Origin: CAZIBG01 sp964536985
GTDB taxonomy: Bacteria > Patescibacteriota > Saccharimonadia > Saccharimonadales > AWTP1-31
Length of the DNA stretch: 5,283 nucleotides
Reading direction: 5' to 3'
Assembly: GCA_964536985.1 (NCBI GenBank)
Contig: CAZIBG010000031.1
Coordinates: 1-5,283 of the forward strand
The notes beneath the pieces are model-generated. The model had not been told where the DNA came from. It searched no databases and saw only the letters and a list, made by a program, of their open reading frames with translations. Shown here one piece after another: positions 1 through 4,679 of the stretch. The translations under genes and the position numbers were made by a program. The stretch's first letter is position 1. Each line of letters begins with the position of its first letter.

Positions 1-120
1 TGGCTAGACGAAACGTACGTTAATGGAACTTTCTACGCTAGTCACCATGACCCAAACTTTAAGATAGATGAAGTCAAAGAACTGCTAAAGGATGATAATG
101 AGGCTGACAATGCTCAGTAA
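1..120 (+). CDS. 3' end of an unrecognised gene upstream of the HKD protein (5' end outside window)
   Basis: Frame 1 is open from the first base to a TAA at 118-120, giving the last 39 residues of a protein that starts outside the window. I do not recognise the family. The visible tail begins WLDETYVNGTFY and ends in an acidic, probably helical segment (DEVKELLKDDNEADNAQ). Evidence that this frame is real comes from the second copy at 3894-4013. There the same frame is open to the same stop, 23 of 39 residues match, and many changes are synonymous (TTC/TTT, TAC/TAT, CCA/CCT) or conservative (D/E). The stop lies 11 nt inside the next gene, whose ATG is at 110, so the two are probably translationally coupled. 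A role linked to the HKD protein is an inference from this overlap only. Confidence 0.7.
   Translation, partial: WLDETYVNGTFYASHHDPNFKIDEVKELLKDDNEADNAQ
100..103 (+). promoter_or_regulatory. Ribosome binding site deciding the HKD protein start (copy 1)
   Basis: GAGG lies 6 nt before ATG 110. The same GAGG with the same spacing occurs at 3993-3996 before ATG 4003, although the surrounding codons differ. The site is embedded in the coding sequence of the upstream gene (the E-A codons), so these bases serve two purposes. This supports the start at 110 rather than the upstream in-frame ATG at 92. Confidence 0.6.
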
Positions 121-586
121 TATACTGCAGCGCATCCAGCCAGTTATTCCTGACTCAAAGCTATACGACGAAAGTAAGTTCTACGAGGCATTCGTTAGTG
201 ATCTAAAGAAATGCCATAGTGAATTAATCATCGAAAGTGCCTACATGACAACCAAGCGAGTGCACTACCTTTTACCCCACTTCGAGAAGCTCAAGAAAAG
301 TCATGTCAGAGTTGTCATTAACACAAGAGATCCTGAAGAGCACGATAATTATCTTCGCGATGAAGCCAGAAGATCCCTGTCATTGCTATTAGAGATTGGA
401 GTACAAGTTATATTTAGTGAATCCCTACACCGCAAGACGGCGATAATAGACCGGAAAATACTTTGGGAAGGATCACTGAACATTTTGTCTCAAAACAATA
501 GTCGTGAGGTAATGCGACGAACTGAGTCGTCTACTCTAGGCTGGCAGATGGTGAGGTTCTCTGGACTAGAACAGAAGATTAATTAA
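110..586 (+). CDS. Phospholipase D-like protein with a single HKD motif, copy 1
   Basis: This is a 158-residue soluble protein of the phospholipase D superfamily. The motif LHRKTAIID supplies H107, K109 and D114 (HxKx4D), followed by the usual G121-S122-x-N124 and a conserved E133. The N-terminal half contains the alternating strands and helices of one PLD domain (SELIIESAYMT, VRVVINTR). There is no signal peptide or membrane segment. Single-HKD proteins of this size, such as the Nuc nuclease group, dimerise to build one active site. Related domains also occur at the C-terminus of some bacterial helicases, so a nucleic-acid phosphodiesterase role is plausible but unproven. I chose ATG 110 over an in-frame ATG at 92. 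Homology with the paralogue at 4003-4479 starts at 110, both copies have GAGG 6 nt upstream (100-103 here), and both are then exactly 158 residues. The gene overlaps the upstream stop by 11 nt. The two paralogues share 136 of 158 residues. Confidence 0.85.
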   Translation: MLSNILQRIQPVIPDSKLYDESKFYEAFVSDLKKCHSELIIESAYMTTKRVHYLLPHFEKLKKSHVRVVINTRDPEEHDNYLRDEARRSLSLLLEIGVQVIFSESLHRKTAIIDRKILWEGSLNILSQNNSREVMRRTESSTLGWQMVRFSGLEQKIN

Positions 587-613
587 TGACCCGGTTCTGA
601 CGTTGCGATATTT

Positions 614-760
614 CTAAATTAGCGAAGGGTATGTTTCATTGAAAAGTTTAAGAGTTTCTTCTCTATCGATAAACCCAAGTGCTCTAGCGGACTGGATGTC
701 TCTTTGAGATGGTGTATCCGGAGCTAGCAGAATAGCAGCTTCTTCAAGTCTAGTTAGCAT
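614..760 (-). CDS. Small unrecognised protein (48 aa) at the end of the ABC transporter operon
   Basis: On the minus strand an ATG at 760-758 opens a 48-codon frame ending with TAG at 616-614. It begins MLTRLEEAAILLAPD, continues SARALGFIDREETLKLF and ends YPSLI. The composition is that of a small soluble, mostly helical protein (mixed charges, spaced hydrophobics) with no signal peptide or membrane segment. I do not recognise a family. It starts 27 nt after the permease stop on the same strand, so it is probably the third gene of the transporter operon. No Shine-Dalgarno is visible before the ATG. The upstream bases are AT-rich (TAATTAT), which would fit a weak internal promoter or SD-independent initiation. 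It ends 27 nt from the stop of the convergent HKD gene. It is short enough to be missed by usual gene-finding cut-offs. A chance open frame of this length is possible, but the residue pattern argues against it. Confidence 0.6.
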   Translation of the reverse strand: MLTRLEEAAILLAPDTPSQRDIQSARALGFIDREETLKLFNETYPSLI

Positions 761-787
761 AATGGATAATTAGTTGATCAATGTGTA

Positions 788-2731
788 CTAGTTTTCATCA
801 CGCATGTCATTAATAGGGCTACGTCGCAAATTAGTAATCAACGGGAGAATCGCGCTCGTGATTCCTGCGCCCACTGTTACTAGTACTAGCCTTGATACAT
901 CAATTATATTAATTCTTAGAAGTGAGAAATGTTTGGTTAAGTCTTGTGCGTTAAAAATAACAATAGAGCTAATTGTAAATTCATTACTGTATTTTGCCTG
1001 AACTATAGATGCAATAATAAACCCAAGTATTATGGCGAAAATACAGACTAGTAGAGCTAGGAGAATTGTGTAGGTGAAGTATACCTGTGCAATATCGGAT
1101 CGCTTGGCCCCTATTGCCCTGAATACCGAAGTTTCCCGACGGCTATCGGCAATAATACGTCCGACAGTTCCAATCATGATAAACGTTGCAATTCCTGCGA
1201 ATATTAGAACGGCGACGCCAAATATCCTGCTAAAAATTTTCTTAACACCATCAAGCGCCAAACTACTGCTTCCGAAAGGGCTTATGACAAAATACTTGCC
1301 AGATTTTTCGCAGGAATCCGATGGAGGGATTGCTCCTGAAGATAGAGTAACTAGTGTGTAATCTGGTGAGCAATTTTCTTTCTCCAGTACTTTACGAGCT
1401 GAATTGGCGTCTGGAAGCTCCATAAAATATGTAACAGGTCCATTATAAGCAGATATATTATCTTTAAGAACCGCAGCAATAGCAGGGCTTTTATCGGCGA
1501 CTTCCAGCGAAGTAAACCAACTCAGTCCATTTGTGCTTATGGTGGATGACAGAATGCCGCTGAGTAGCTGCGATACACCTGTTGTGGAAGCATTCTGTTG
1601 ATCCGCAGCAATCCCTATGATCCTAAATGATAGTATCTTGGACTCCGCAACAGGTTCACCAAACTGCTGGCGGAAATTAAGTTCTTTACCAGCCAAGTCT
1701 TTAGTAAAACTGGTTCGAACATCGCGAGTGGTAGCTACGCTCCCGCAAGCAGATTCAGGTAGGGCGCGGATTAGATCAGGCTTAACGTAGTCTTTGGACT
1801 TGCTGTCTTTAGCGATAGATTTTTGCTGATTTATTGCATCTGCCAACTGTTGCTGACTTGTTGAATTCCTATAGCATACCGAGAAACTTAAAGTTTTAGC
1901 TCCTTCGCGAACTTCCTTTATACGATTAAGATGCTGCTGATTTGTTGCGTTAGAGGGTAAAGGCTTTAGATGCAACAGTTGTTCTACGGCTAAGTACGGA
2001 GCTACTACAGGATAGCTTCCGTCAGCTCCAACCTCTAGAGAGGCGCCTGGTAACATAAAAGGCTTAAGTAAGTCACCACTCATTAGCCCCCATTGTGTCG
2101 AAAAGCTTGCAGTACCGGTTTGACCAAACTGATTATTCTGAATGATCGGTTTATCATATGCTTCTTTGCCATCGTTCAGTACTTGTAAATACGTGTCGCT
2201 CTGTGCGGTCAGGGGAGATGGTGGGCTGCTGTAATAGGCTTTTGCGCCATACTTCTCGCCAATTTTCTTTAGATCTGTTAGTCCACGCGGAGGATGTTTA
2301 GCAACATATTCTGCAATTGCTTGTTTGCCGGCGTCTGTATTCGGGTCTACGCTTTTAACTCTTCCTTCAGGCCCTGGATATTCGCTAAAGACTGCAGTTT
2401 CAGTGGTATTATCATATTCAATCCCAAGCTTGTTTGCCGCAGCTTTCTTTCTCGAAATTATATCTTTTTGAATTTCAACTGCCCTATCTGCTACTTTTGA
2501 GTCGTTAAAATAGTCAAATGATGATAACGCTTGAGCGCTAAGAATATATCGATCACCAAACCCTTCTTTACTAAAAGATTCAATGCTAGCGAATGCACCA
2601 CGCGCAACAAATGCTCCTGCAGCAAGGCCGCTTAGAAGTAGCCCTGAAATAGCAATAGTGACAAATAATCGAACCTTTCTTGTGCGTAATTTGGTATAGG
2701 CAAGTAGTGTAGAGTCTTTGAGGTGCATCAT
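788..2731 (-). CDS. FtsX/MacB-type ABC transporter permease with very large extracytoplasmic domain
   Basis: This 647-residue integral membrane protein belongs to the FtsX-like (MacB/LolC-E) permease group. After a basic cytoplasmic N-terminus (KLRTRKVR) come TM1 at about 22-46, an extracytoplasmic region of about 455 residues (48-503), and three C-terminal helices at about 504-526, 553-578 and 613-633. The segment DSRRETSVFRAIGAKRSDI (529-547) between TM2 and TM3 is the characteristic FtsX cytoplasmic loop, and the tail RRSPINDMRDE matches the usual end of the family. The external domain is roughly twice the size usual for MacB. It has exactly four cysteines (C286, C329, C454, C474), which could form disulfides. 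The ATG at 2731 overlaps the ATPase TAA by one base (TAATG), with GGAG 10 nt upstream (plus-strand 2742-2745), so translation is coupled. A second ATG follows directly. The partner is the ATPase at 2731-3540. The substrate is unknown, and MacB-like proteins may transmit force rather than carry substrate across the membrane. Confidence 0.92.
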   Translation of the reverse strand: MMHLKDSTLLAYTKLRTRKVRLFVTIAISGLLLSGLAAGAFVARGAFASIESFSKEGFGDRYILSAQALSSFDYFNDSKVADRAVEIQKDIISRKKAAANKLGIEYDNTTETAVFSEYPGPEGRVKSVDPNTDAGKQAIAEYVAKHPPRGLTDLKKIGEKYGAKAYYSSPPSPLTAQSDTYLQVLNDGKEAYDKPIIQNNQFGQTGTASFSTQWGLMSGDLLKPFMLPGASLEVGADGSYPVVAPYLAVEQLLHLKPLPSNATNQQHLNRIKEVREGAKTLSFSVCYRNSTSQQQLADAINQQKSIAKDSKSKDYVKPDLIRALPESACGSVATTRDVRTSFTKDLAGKELNFRQQFGEPVAESKILSFRIIGIAADQQNASTTGVSQLLSGILSSTISTNGLSWFTSLEVADKSPAIAAVLKDNISAYNGPVTYFMELPDANSARKVLEKENCSPDYTLVTLSSGAIPPSDSCEKSGKYFVISPFGSSSLALDGVKKIFSRIFGVAVLIFAGIATFIMIGTVGRIIADSRRETSVFRAIGAKRSDIAQVYFTYTILLALLVCIFAIILGFIIASIVQAKYSNEFTISSIVIFNAQDLTKHFSLLRINIIDVSRLVLVTVGAGITSAILPLITNLRRSPINDMRDEN

Positions 2732-3540
2732 TAGACTATAACTCCATCAAGAACTCGAATTACTCTATCTGCCCGTCGAGCTACCTTAGCATCGTGTGTC
2801 ACGACAATAACTGTAGTGCCAAAGCTTTCTCTAACTTGCTCAAATAAATCAATAATTGCCGAGCCATTTGTGCTATCGAGGTTGCCGGTAGGTTCATCGG
2901 CAAGTAATATTTTAGGTTGGTTCTGTAGTGCTCGGGCAATTGCGGATCGTTGCATTTGGCCGCCTGAGAGTTCTTTTGGTAAGTGATCTATCCTATCAAG
3001 TAGGTCGACTTTCTCGGCTAGCATAGCCGAACGCTCCATGCGTTCTTTTTGCTTTGAGCGAGCAAACATAGCAGGGACTTCAATATTTGTCTGTAGCCTT
3101 AGGAACGGCTGCAGATAAAAAAACTGAAAAACAAATCCAACAGTTTTATTTCTAAATTCAGACAGCTTACTGTCACTGAGTTTACTAATGTTATGGCCAT
3201 CGACGACAACATCACCCGATGTTGGTTTATCAAGACCACCCATCAACTGAAGCAGTGTACTCTTTCCGCTTCCACTTGTGCCAGTAATCGCCACAAATTC
3301 ACCTTGTTTGATCGTTAGCGAGACTTTTTTTAAGGCTTCAACCCTTTGATTGCCCACTTTATAATTTTTTGTAATATCTTTAAGTTCTATAACTAATGGG
3401 CCTAACTTTACCGGGAGCTCCTTCTTAGCCTGTGGCTTATAGGCTAAAAGTGCATCTGATGCACGTTTTTTGTCTCCATTAAATAGATCTATCAACTTTT
3501 CTAATTCTAAAGCTATGTTTTCTTTTGTTTCTTCGGGCAT
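2731..3540 (-). CDS. MacB/LolD-type ABC transporter ATP-binding protein with N-terminal extension
   Basis: This 269-residue ATPase powers the FtsX-type permease encoded next to it. All nucleotide-binding motifs are present: Walker A GTSGSGKST (87-95), Q-loop Q139 in GFVFQFFYLQPF, signature LSGGQMQR (191-198), Walker B ILLADEPTGNLDS (D215, E216), and switch histidine H249 in VVTHD. The ADEPTGNLDS form is typical of the LolD/MacB/FtsE group. The core domain begins near residue 50 (VIELKDITKNYKV). The first 50 residues are an extra charged, helical segment (ELEKLIDLF, KKRASDALLAYK) that LolD-like proteins of about 230 residues lack. There is no alternative ATG close to the core that would remove it. 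The gene opens the minus-strand operon. A TATAAT lies 10 nt before the start codon and no Shine-Dalgarno is visible, so the mRNA may be leaderless. The stop overlaps the permease start. Confidence 0.94.
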   Translation of the reverse strand: MPEETKENIALELEKLIDLFNGDKKRASDALLAYKPQAKKELPVKLGPLVIELKDITKNYKVGNQRVEALKKVSLTIKQGEFVAITGTSGSGKSTLLQLMGGLDKPTSGDVVVDGHNISKLSDSKLSEFRNKTVGFVFQFFYLQPFLRLQTNIEVPAMFARSKQKERMERSAMLAEKVDLLDRIDHLPKELSGGQMQRSAIARALQNQPKILLADEPTGNLDSTNGSAIIDLFEQVRESFGTTVIVVTHDAKVARRADRVIRVLDGVIV

Positions 3541-3550
3541 ATTGCTAACG

Positions 3551-3556
3551 ATTATA
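3551..3556 (-). promoter_or_regulatory. -10 element of the ABC transporter operon, placing transcription start at or near the ATG
   Basis: The minus strand reads a perfect TATAAT here, with 10 nt between it and the ATG at 3540. Transcription would start about 6-9 nt downstream, leaving 0-4 nt of 5' leader. No Shine-Dalgarno is present between this element and the ATG. The -35 region at the expected distance (about 3574-3579, minus strand TTACGC) is a poor match, and there is no extended -10 TG. Confidence 0.5.
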
Positions 3557-3762
3557 GACGAATATTACAAGATGCGTAAGGATTATGTCTTAGCTACTTA
3601 CAGTAATATATGGCTAGATCGTATTAGGTTAAACCCCAGTTAAATATAAAAGAGACTTCTGTCCTCTCGCAGATCGCTCAAGACACAAGCCTCATAGAAA
3701 TTCAGTAAGAGTGATTAGATAGGAAATTCAAACTAATAATTGCGTTAATTAGACAAAAGATT

Positions 3763-3791
3763 CTGACATTACAATATAGGGGATATAGGAT
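3763..3791 (+). promoter_or_regulatory. Possible promoter for HKD copy 2
   Basis: CTGACA (3763-3768) and TAGGAT (3786-3791) are separated by 17 nt, giving 5 of 6 and 4 of 6 matches to the sigma-70 consensus. It is the best-spaced pair I found in the spacer upstream of copy 2. In such AT-rich DNA this could occur by chance, and the implied leader to ATG 4003 would be about 200 nt. Confidence 0.25.
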
Positions 3792-3893
3792 CCAAACTAT
3801 TTTAACAGAGAGAAACTTGCAAAATGAACGAAATATCGCAAAATTAACAAAAAAATTGAACTTTATTACAGATTGAAAACGTAAAATACTATT

Positions 3894-4013
3894 TGGCTAG
3901 CCAAAGAGGCCAATTATGGAACTTTTTATTCCACCGAGCATGACCCTAACTTTAACACAGAAGAAGTCAAAGAACTGCTCAAGGAAGATCCAGAGGCAGA
4001 CAATGTTCGGTAA
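3894..4013 (+). pseudogene. 3' remnant of the unrecognised upstream gene, copy 2
   Basis: The frame TGG CTA GCC AAA continues to TAA 4011-4013 and encodes WLAKEANYGTFYSTEHDPNF followed by an acidic tail. It matches 23 of 39 residues of the gene tail at 1-120. Here, however, an in-frame TAA at 3882-3884 closes the frame just upstream, and no ATG, GTG or TTG lies between that stop and the homologous stretch. The 5' part of the gene is therefore missing in this copy, and what remains is a fragment that cannot be translated from a normal start. It has diverged more than the HKD gene it precedes (about 59% against 86% residue identity), as expected if constraint was reduced. The terminal codons may be kept because they contain the ribosome binding site of the next gene. 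An unusual start codon such as ATT 3891 cannot be excluded. Confidence 0.6.
3993..3996 (+). promoter_or_regulatory. Ribosome binding site deciding the HKD protein start (copy 2)
   Basis: GAGG is 6 nt upstream of ATG 4003, the same motif and spacing as in copy 1 (100-103). It favours 4003 over the in-frame ATG at 3916, whose extra 29 residues are the upstream gene's tail read in a different frame. Confidence 0.6.
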
Positions 4014-4479
4014 TATTCTGTACCGCATCCAACCAGCTGTTTCTGAATCAAAGCTGTACGACGAAAACAAGTTCTACGAGGCATTTGTTCGAGACCTTAA
4101 GAAATGCCACAGCGAACTAATTATCGAAAGCGCCTATATGACAACCAGAAGAGTCCACTACCTTTTGCCCTACCTTGAGAAGCTCAAGAAGAACCACGTC
4201 AGAGTAGTTATTAACACCAGAGATCCCGAGGAGCATGATAACTTTCTACGTGAGGAAGCTAGAAGAGCCCTGTCGTTGCTACTAGAAATAGGCGTTCAAG
4301 TTATTTTTAGTGAATCTCTGCACCGCAAGACTGCAATAATAGACCGGAAAATTCTATGGGAAGGATCACTAAACATACTCTCTCAGAACAATAGCTGTGA
4401 GGTTATGCGACGAACTGAGTCGATCGAACTTGGCTGGCAGATGGTGAGATTTTCTGGGTTAGATCACAAGATAGGATAA
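4003..4479 (+). CDS. Phospholipase D-like protein with a single HKD motif, copy 2
   Basis: This 158-residue paralogue of the protein at 110-586 has the same length and no insertions or deletions. The catalytic motif LHRKTAIID (H107, K109, D114) and the GSLNIL element are identical. Residues 90-131, spanning the HKD motif, are identical in the two proteins although 18 of the 42 codons differ synonymously, so both copies have been held under purifying selection. The 22 differences cluster in the first 20 residues and the last 20, plus scattered surface-type changes (S30R, K49R, H57Y, R132C). There is no signal peptide. As a single-HKD protein it may form homodimers, or heterodimers with its paralogue. 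An ATG at 3916 would add 29 residues, but these are out-of-frame readings of the upstream remnant. The stop is only 4 nt before the -35 box of the ABC-F promoter. Substrate is unknown; a nuclease-like phosphodiesterase is plausible. Confidence 0.85.
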   Translation: MFGNILYRIQPAVSESKLYDENKFYEAFVRDLKKCHSELIIESAYMTTRRVHYLLPYLEKLKKNHVRVVINTRDPEEHDNFLREEARRALSLLLEIGVQVIFSESLHRKTAIIDRKILWEGSLNILSQNNSCEVMRRTESIELGWQMVRFSGLDHKIG

Positions 4480-4483
4480 ATTG

Positions 4484-4512
4484 TTGACATAAGTCAATGG
4501 TTATGCTAATAT
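4484..4512 (+). promoter_or_regulatory. Strong sigma-70-type promoter for the ABC-F leader and gene
   Basis: A perfect -35 TTGACA (4484-4489) is followed after 17 nt by TAATAT (4507-4512), which carries the extended -10 TG at 4504-4505. An overlapping TATAAT at 4510-4515 would give a 20-nt spacer and is less likely. Transcription should begin near 4519-4520. The -35 box lies in a short inverted repeat, TTGAC-ATAA-GTCAA (4484-4497). Confidence 0.8.
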
Positions 4513-4541
4513 AATCACAACTTAACGGAGTTCGTAAATAA

Positions 4542-4565
4542 ATGATAGATCTAATCAACAGCTAA
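4542..4565 (+). CDS. Putative 7-residue leader peptide (MIDLINS)
   Basis: ATG 4542 to TAA 4563-4565 encodes MIDLINS. GGAG at 4527-4530 lies 11 nt upstream, a workable though slightly long spacing. The frame sits about 22 nt after the predicted transcription start and before an intrinsic terminator, the usual place for a regulatory leader peptide. A ribosome on the last codons would cover 4566-4576, the segment that can pair with the terminator loop. No known stalling motif is evident in seven residues, so its function is inferred from position. Confidence 0.5.
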   Translation: MIDLINS

Positions 4566-4595
4566 AGATGTCACGCTAACGGCGTAGCTTTGCTA

Positions 4596-4615
4596 TTGAT
4601 TTGATTTGATTTCAT
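4596..4615 (+). repeat. Short tandem repeat TTGAT in the leader
   Basis: TTGAT occurs three times in a row (4596-4610), followed by the variant TTCAT (4611-4615). It lies between the leader peptide region and the terminator, in a part with little pairing potential, and may be an unstructured spacer or a binding site. Confidence 0.6.
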
Positions 4616-4628
4616 TACTTAACTTCTG

Positions 4629-4671
4629 AAAACCGAGCGTGCGTGACATTTGTCTGCCTGCTCGGTTTTTT
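4629..4671 (+). terminator. Intrinsic terminator inside the ABC-F leader
   Basis: AAAACCGAGC (4629-4638) pairs with GCTCGGTTTT (4660-4669) in a 10-bp stem, and the 3' side runs into six T residues (4666-4671). The 21-nt loop contains GCGTGACAT (4641-4649), complementary to 4568-4576 upstream. It ends only 16 nt before the ABC-F ATG and downstream of a strong promoter, so it must be read through for the gene to be expressed. That makes it a regulated terminator rather than a gene-end terminator. Confidence 0.85.
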
Positions 4672-4675
4672 GATT

Positions 4676-4679
4676 GGAG
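4676..4679 (+). promoter_or_regulatory. Ribosome binding site of the ABC-F gene
   Basis: GGAG with an 8-nt spacer to ATG 4688, directly after the terminator T-run, fixes the start of the ABC-F gene. Confidence 0.75.

Larger units (their letters stand above)
1..586 (+). repeat. Direct repeat copy 1 (coding duplication, 586 bp)
   Basis: Positions 1-586 align without any gap to 3894-4479, at a constant offset of 3893. The unit contains the tail of an unrecognised gene and the whole HKD-protein gene. Identical runs reach 17-18 bp, for example around 443-459 and 513-530. Divergence is mostly at third codon positions. Because the window begins at position 1, the true left edge of this copy is unknown. 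Confidence 0.9.
3541..3893. other. AT-rich intergenic spacer between the transporter operon and repeat copy 2
   Basis: This stretch of about 350 bp has no convincing gene. Its left edge holds the minus-strand operon promoter. Short open frames on the plus strand at 3572-3643 (23 codons) and 3824-3847 (7 codons, MNEISQN) have no strong start signals. A stop in the frame of the gene remnant lies at 3882-3884. A run of seven A is at 3849-3855. No tRNA, strong terminator, transposase fragment or terminal inverted repeat was found. Confidence 0.6.
3894..4479 (+). repeat. Direct repeat copy 2 (coding duplication, 586 bp)
   Basis: This is the second copy of the unit at 1-586, in the same orientation and with no gaps. 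Its detectable left edge is at TGGCTAG (3894), just after an in-frame stop in unrelated AT-rich sequence. Its right edge coincides with the HKD gene stop, since the sequences after 586 and 4479 show no similarity. The two copies flank the transporter operon. Confidence 0.9.

Noticed and set aside
92..109. Longer start (ATG 92) for HKD copy 1
   Set aside because: The six extra residues have no counterpart in copy 2 and are out-of-frame readings of the upstream gene; GAGG and homology both point to ATG 110.
587..613. Bidirectional terminator between the convergent HKD gene and the 48-residue gene
   Set aside because: Only weak, short complementarities without a GC-rich stem and T-run were found.
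804..1361. Plus-strand open frames opposite the permease C-terminal region
   Set aside because: They are antisense to a clearly coding FtsX-type domain and show no recognisable protein features.
2294..2500. Plus-strand open frame opposite the permease external domain
   Set aside because: Antisense shadow of the permease; cysteine- and phenylalanine-rich with no domain features.
3649..3680. Hairpin AGAGAC-TTCT-GTCCTCT in the spacer
   Set aside because: Only about six pairs with a bulge, no T-run and no adjacent gene context; too weak to call.
3824..3847. Second 7-codon leader peptide (MNEISQN) before HKD copy 2
   Set aside because: No clear ribosome binding site, no downstream terminator, and such short frames are expected by chance in AT-rich DNA.
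3916..4002. Longer start (ATG 3916) for HKD copy 2, adding 29 residues
   Set aside because: This stretch is conserved in a different reading frame (the upstream gene tail), and copy 1 has no equivalent extension.
1..4479. Composite transposon or insertion sequence made by the two direct repeats
   Set aside because: No transposase, terminal inverted repeats or target-site duplication was found, and the repeats are coding sequence with synonymous-biased divergence.
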